Below are positions 30,356-33,695 of a stretch of 33,695 bases of DNA, piece after piece. Below the pieces are notes generated by a model. The model worked only from the letters and a program-made list of their open reading frames with translations, was not told where the DNA came from and did not search any database. This stretch comes from DATHVR01 sp035461175 (lineage in GTDB: Bacteria; Actinomycetota; Acidimicrobiia; Spongiisociales; ZC4RG35), in the NCBI GenBank assembly GCA_035461175.1, contig DATHVR010000076.1, positions 1 to 33,695 of the forward strand, read 5' to 3'. Made by a program: the position numbers and the translations under genes. How positions within the stretch are numbered: position 1 is the stretch's first letter; every line of letters starts with the position of its first letter.

Positions 30356-31057
30356 CTAGCGGAAGAGGTCTTCTTCCGGGGGGCGGATAACGTCTTCCTG
30401 GACCGAGCCGGGGCTTGCGGCGAATTCGACGCCGCGAACCAGGGCGGCGCAGATCCCGGTCGCCTTTCCCATCACCAGGTCGGCGGCGGCAGCCACCTCG
30501 TCGGCGAGGTTGACCTCGGTCACGTCGAGCACTCGCCCGAAGCTGTCGGTAGTCCCGCGCAGGTCGGTGATGGGCGACATTCCCGCCACCCCGATGGCGA
30601 CGTCGACCAGTCCCCGCCGCCAGGGGCGCCCGAAGGTGTCGGTGATCACCACCGCCGGACGCACTCCGAGCTCGGCGCCCAGACGGTCGCGCAGGCGCCG
30701 GGCCGAGCGATCGGGATCCTCGGGAAGCAGGACGGCCGTCCCGGGAGCGGCATTGGAGCGGTCGATACCGGCGTTGGCGCAGATGAAACCGTGGCGGGTC
30801 TCGGCGATGACCAGGTTGCCGCGCCGGCGGACGATCCTCACGGCCTCGTCCTCGACCAGACGCCGGTGGGCGTCGGGACCGTCGTCGGCCAACTCGACCA
30901 CTGCCCCTTCCGATTTCGACACCACCTTGTGGGTCACGACGACGATGTCGGCGTCCGTCGGTCCCAGCCCTGCGAGGGCGGCGGCCAGCATTCCGGCGAA
31001 GTCGTCACCGGGAGAGATCTCACCGATTCCCGCGACCGGCTCGATGCTCAGTCTCAC
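30356..31057 (-). CDS. cofE: Coenzyme F420:L-glutamate ligase
   Basis: The protein has 233 residues from GTG 31057, which overlaps the cofD stop (GTGA). It matches the CofE/FbiB N-terminal domain: GIGEISPGDDFAGML, ADIVVVTHKVVSKSEGAVVEL, RHGFICANAGIDRSN, VVITDTFGRPWRRGLVDVAIGVAG, DLRGTTDSFGRVLDVTEVNLADEVAAAADLVMGKA. It adds gamma-linked glutamates to F420-0 with GTP. The C-terminal nitroreductase-like FMN domain of mycobacterial FbiB is absent, so the reduction of dehydro-F420-0, if it occurs here, needs a separate protein. Coupled to cofD in one operon. Confidence 0.94.
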   Translation of the reverse strand: MRLSIEPVAGIGEISPGDDFAGMLAAALAGLGPTDADIVVVTHKVVSKSEGAVVELADDGPDAHRRLVEDEAVRIVRRRGNLVIAETRHGFICANAGIDRSNAAPGTAVLLPEDPDRSARRLRDRLGAELGVRPAVVITDTFGRPWRRGLVDVAIGVAGMSPITDLRGTTDSFGRVLDVTEVNLADEVAAAADLVMGKATGICAALVRGVEFAASPGSVQEDVIRPPEEDLFR

Positions 31058-31968
31058 CGGAACTGCACGATCTGGTTGGCCAGGGCGGTGGCGGCCTCGA
31101 TCTCGCTGATGCGGGTGGGCAGGGCCCGCACCCTGACCTCCCCCCAGTCCCCTTCGGCGTCGTCGGCGTCGGCCGAGTCGACGATCAGTTCGTGGAGGAG
31201 CCCGTCGTAGGCCTGGAGCACTCCGGCCGTACCGGGGGGAAGACCCAGACCGTCCATGACCTTGTCGGCCGGTCCCTTGATGGCCCGTCCCCCGATCAGG
31301 GGACTGACCCCCACCACCGAGCGGGCGTCGGAGACGGCGTCGGCGATGCCGTCCACGGCCAGCATGGGCCACACCGATAGGGGAGGGTTGGAAGGCCCAA
31401 TCACCACTAGGTCGGCCTCCCGCAGTGCGGTCAGAACCCCGGGAGCGGGGGTGGCGGCCCAGGCTCCGCTGAAGCGGACGTCGTCGACCCGCCCACGGTG
31501 CTGTCTGTCCACGAAGTAGGTCTGGAACGAGAGCCAGCCCTCGTCCTCGAGATGCACTTCGGTGCGGATCGGCTCGTCGGAGACGGGCAGGACCGTGGCC
31601 CTGACCCCGAAGACGGCCGCCTGGGCCGTAGTCACCTGGCTCAGCGTCCAGCCCTCCTGCAGACGGGCGGTCCGGAAGAGGTTGGTGGCCAGGTCCCCGT
31701 CGCCGATCCGGAACCACGTCTCGAGAGGAAACTTCTCGAGGGCTTCGATCACACGGTGGCTGTCGTCGGCCAGCCCCCAACCCTGGGGCCCCTGCTTGTC
31801 GGCCAGGGTGTAGATGACGGTGTCGATATCCGGTGAGACCCGCAGGCCGTAGATGGTTTCGTCGTCGCCGGTATTGACGATGGCGGTGAGTTCGACGTCT
31901 TCCAGCGCAGCCAGGCCGCGCAGCATGCGCGCACCGCCGACGCCGCCGGACAATGCTGTGACCTTCAC
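31054..31968 (-). CDS. cofD: F420 biosynthesis 2-phospholactate/phosphoenolpyruvate transferase
   Basis: The protein has 304 residues. GTG 31968 is preceded by GAGGTGGGG and immediately opens KVTALSGGVGGARMLRGL, the nucleotide-binding start of CofD/FbiA; a GTG at 32004 would add 12 charged residues. Other conserved parts are AIVNTGDDETIYGLRVSPDIDTVIYTLA, WFRIGDGDLATNLFRT, and VVIGPSNPPLSVWPML. It joins the activated three-carbon unit (LPPG or enolpyruvyl-diphospho-guanosine) to the deazaflavin FO. In mycobacteria the unit derives from phosphoenolpyruvate; this is likely here by relation. No cofC, cofG or cofH is in the window. F420 made here could serve the PPOX protein at 21723. Confidence 0.94.
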   Translation of the reverse strand: MKVTALSGGVGGARMLRGLAALEDVELTAIVNTGDDETIYGLRVSPDIDTVIYTLADKQGPQGWGLADDSHRVIEALEKFPLETWFRIGDGDLATNLFRTARLQEGWTLSQVTTAQAAVFGVRATVLPVSDEPIRTEVHLEDEGWLSFQTYFVDRQHRGRVDDVRFSGAWAATPAPGVLTALREADLVVIGPSNPPLSVWPMLAVDGIADAVSDARSVVGVSPLIGGRAIKGPADKVMDGLGLPPGTAGVLQAYDGLLHELIVDSADADDAEGDWGEVRVRALPTRISEIEAATALANQIVQFR

Positions 31969-32082
31969 ATCCCCACCTCGACGAGCCTCCTGGTCGACTC
32001 TCACCCTCCCACGGTTCGGTTACCGGGGTCCGGGGGGAGAGATTGCCATAGTTGACCCTCACGTTCCACAATGGCGGCCCGC

Positions 32083-33695
32083 ATGAGTTTCCCTTCCTCG
32101 GATCGATCCGAGGTCCCCGACGTCGTTATGCCCGCACAGGCCGAGCCCGGCTCTGTGTCGGTCGTCGCCGTTGTTTCGGTCGTGGCGGGAGTCGATCCGC
32201 AGGCCACACTGGACGCAGTCGGTGGCCAGAGCCTGGTTCCGACCGAGGTGCGGCTGATCGGTTCGTCCGAATCCGAAGCCCCGATCGGGGTGGTGCTCAG
32301 CGGCGATCTCGAAGAGGTGGTGGCGGGCCTCGATCCCAGCGTCGACTACGTGTGGATCCTGCACGGTGACGCCCATCCCCGTCCCGACGCCCTCGGGGCG
32401 TTGGTGTCGGAGGCGGAGCGATTCGAAGCATCGCTGGCCGGGTCCAAGCTGCTCGTGGGTGGGACCGACGACACCCTCGAATCGGTCGGTTCGGCGACCG
32501 ACGCCTTCGGCGAGCCCTACAGCGGCCTCGACGAGGGGGAGGTCGACCTCGAACAGTACGACGTGGTTCGCGACGTCGCCTTCGTCTCGTCGGTGTCGAT
32601 GCTGGTCCGCCGCGACCTGCTCCGGGGCATGCGCGGCCTCGATCCAGCTCTGGGCCCGGTGGCGGCCGGCCTCGACCTCAGCCAGCGGGTGCGGATCGCC
32701 GGTGGGCGGGTGATCGTCGTCCCCTCTTCCGAGGTCCACCACGACCGTCGCTGCGGCCGGGGCGACGGCGGGTGGCGCGAGCAGTCGGGACGGATGCGGG
32801 CCATGCTCAAGGCCTACCGCCCCATCACCCTGGCCTGGATGGTGCCCTTCTCGCTGCTGGTCGGGCTGGTCGACTCCCTTGGCAGCCTCGTGCTGGGGCG
32901 CTGGCGTCAGATCCCCCGCTATCTCCTCACCTGGGCGTGGAACCTCGTGCACCTGCCTTCCACCATCGGCTTGCGACGCCATCTGGCCAAGGTGCGCCAG
33001 GTCGGAGACGAGGAGCTCTTCCGCTATCAGGTGCGGGGCTCGGTGAGGCTGCGGCAGGTGGGGGCCGAGCTATCCGATCGGGCCCTGGCCATGTTCGACG
33101 ACGACCGTCCCGTGACCCGGCGGGCAACCGAGGTGTGGAACTCGCCTGCCACGTGGGCCCTGCTGGCGGCCATCCTCATCGTGGTGGTGGGTCTGCGAAG
33201 CATCTTCTTGTCCGGGTTGCCCAACACCGGGTTCTCGCTTCCCTTCGGTGAGGACCCGTTCGCCTCGCTGTCCCGTTTGGCCGGTGGCTGGAATCGAGCC
33301 GGGCTCGGTACCGATGCCCCCGTTCTGCCCGCCACCGGCGTGGCGGCGGTCTGGCAGATGGTGCTGCTGGGTGAAGCCGGCCTGGCACGCTCGCTCCTCA
33401 CCCTGGCAGCTTTCATCGCCGGCATCTTCGGAATCGGACGCCTGGCCGGCCGGCTGGGTGTGGGAGGCCCGTGGGCCTATCTGGCTGCCGTCCCGCTCCT
33501 GTTCGGGCTGGCCGCCGCCTATCTGGCGGATGGAGGCCGGTGGCCGGCGTTGATCGCGATGGCGCTGCTGCCGGCAGCGATGGCGACCGTGCTCGGTCCG
33601 ACCCCTACCTCCCGCCGGGAGTGGTGGGGGATGGCGGGCCGCTCGCTGGTGGCGGTGGCACTGGTGTCGGCATTCGTCCCCTGGCTGGCTCCGGC
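32083..33695 (+). CDS. Large GT2-like glycosyltransferase with C-terminal multi-pass membrane region, cut by window edge
   Basis: 537 codons are visible from ATG 32083; the gene continues past the right edge. Residues about 25-240 look like a divergent GT2 domain: VSVVAVVSVVAGVDPQATLDAV, DYVWILHGDAHPRPDALGALV (DxH in place of DxD), SSVSMLVRRDLLRGMRGLDPAL, and VVPSSEVHHDR. A first membrane patch (LAWMVPFSLLVGLVDSLGSLVLG) and then several helices from WALLAAILIVVVGL onward follow, up to FVPWLAP at the edge. Large proteins of this kind often stand next to cofD/cofE in Actinomycetota, with LCP and sugar-nucleotide genes. It is probably a membrane-bound glycosyltransferase for an envelope polymer. 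The product and its full length cannot be told. Confidence 0.82.
   Translation, partial: MSFPSSDRSEVPDVVMPAQAEPGSVSVVAVVSVVAGVDPQATLDAVGGQSLVPTEVRLIGSSESEAPIGVVLSGDLEEVVAGLDPSVDYVWILHGDAHPRPDALGALVSEAERFEASLAGSKLLVGGTDDTLESVGSATDAFGEPYSGLDEGEVDLEQYDVVRDVAFVSSVSMLVRRDLLRGMRGLDPALGPVAAGLDLSQRVRIAGGRVIVVPSSEVHHDRRCGRGDGGWREQSGRMRAMLKAYRPITLAWMVPFSLLVGLVDSLGSLVLGRWRQIPRYLLTWAWNLVHLPSTIGLRRHLAKVRQVGDEELFRYQVRGSVRLRQVGAELSDRALAMFDDDRPVTRRATEVWNSPATWALLAAILIVVVGLRSIFLSGLPNTGFSLPFGEDPFASLSRLAGGWNRAGLGTDAPVLPATGVAAVWQMVLLGEAGLARSLLTLAAFIAGIFGIGRLAGRLGVGGPWAYLAAVPLLFGLAAAYLADGGRWPALIAMALLPAAMATVLGPTPTSRREWWGMAGRSLVAVALVSAFVPWLAP

Overview
The window is a GC-rich (roughly 65-70%), densely packed stretch of a bacterial chromosome. 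Frequent GTG starts, coenzyme F420 genes (cofD, cofE and an F420/PPOX-type flavoprotein), acyl-CoA carboxylase subunits next to a biotin ligase, an LCP protein and a PASTA-tailed penicillin-binding protein all point to Actinomycetota. The Cys-containing SLH-like repeats suggest an uncultured lineage such as Acidimicrobiia; that class-level placement is inference.

Positions 1-7448 hold a secreted-protein block: an S8 protease cut by the left edge (minus strand), then four consecutive plus-strand exported proteins. These are a CAP-domain protein, a GSDH-type sugar dehydrogenase, an M15 peptidase with FG-GAP-like repeats, and a SpoIID/LytB protein. Each of the four carries three copies of a ~55-residue SLH-like module with a conserved Cys pair, 12 copies in all. 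Positions 7510-15492 are mainly surface-polysaccharide synthesis: a UDP-HexNAc-type dehydrogenase, GT4 and GT2 glycosyltransferases, a polyprenyl-phosphate glycosylphosphotransferase and a Wzx-like flippase, with a membrane protein and leucyl aminopeptidase in between. An unrecognised protein and a bifunctional PBP follow on the minus strand.

Positions 18663-27476 are metabolic: methylmalonyl-CoA mutase large subunit, an LpdA-like flavoprotein, an F420/PPOX protein, the alpha and beta subunits of an acyl-CoA (probably propionyl-CoA) carboxylase, biotin ligase and a dienelactone-hydrolase-like protein. The carboxylase supplies methylmalonyl-CoA to the mutase, and BirA biotinylates the carboxylase. 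A small four-helix-bundle (S23/IVP-type) gene on the opposite strand sits between the two carboxylase genes.

Positions 27599-33695 return to the envelope and cofactors: LCP ligase, UDP-glucose dehydrogenase, cofE-cofD, and a large GT2-membrane protein cut by the right edge.

The least expected signal is a family of G/C-rich intergenic repeats (core like GGGTAGTGGGT) in three inverted pairs between 21.69 and 30.33 kb. One pair encloses the F420/PPOX gene, one encloses the four-helix-bundle gene, and one is empty. Other points are a recurrent TANCCT -10-like motif 6-8 nt before start codons (leaderless-type promoters), an Asp at the nucleophile elbow of the DLH-like protein, and a permuted motif order in the SpoIID protein. 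No tRNA, rRNA, CRISPR array, transposase or phage gene was seen, and no gene-free stretch exceeds 300 bases.
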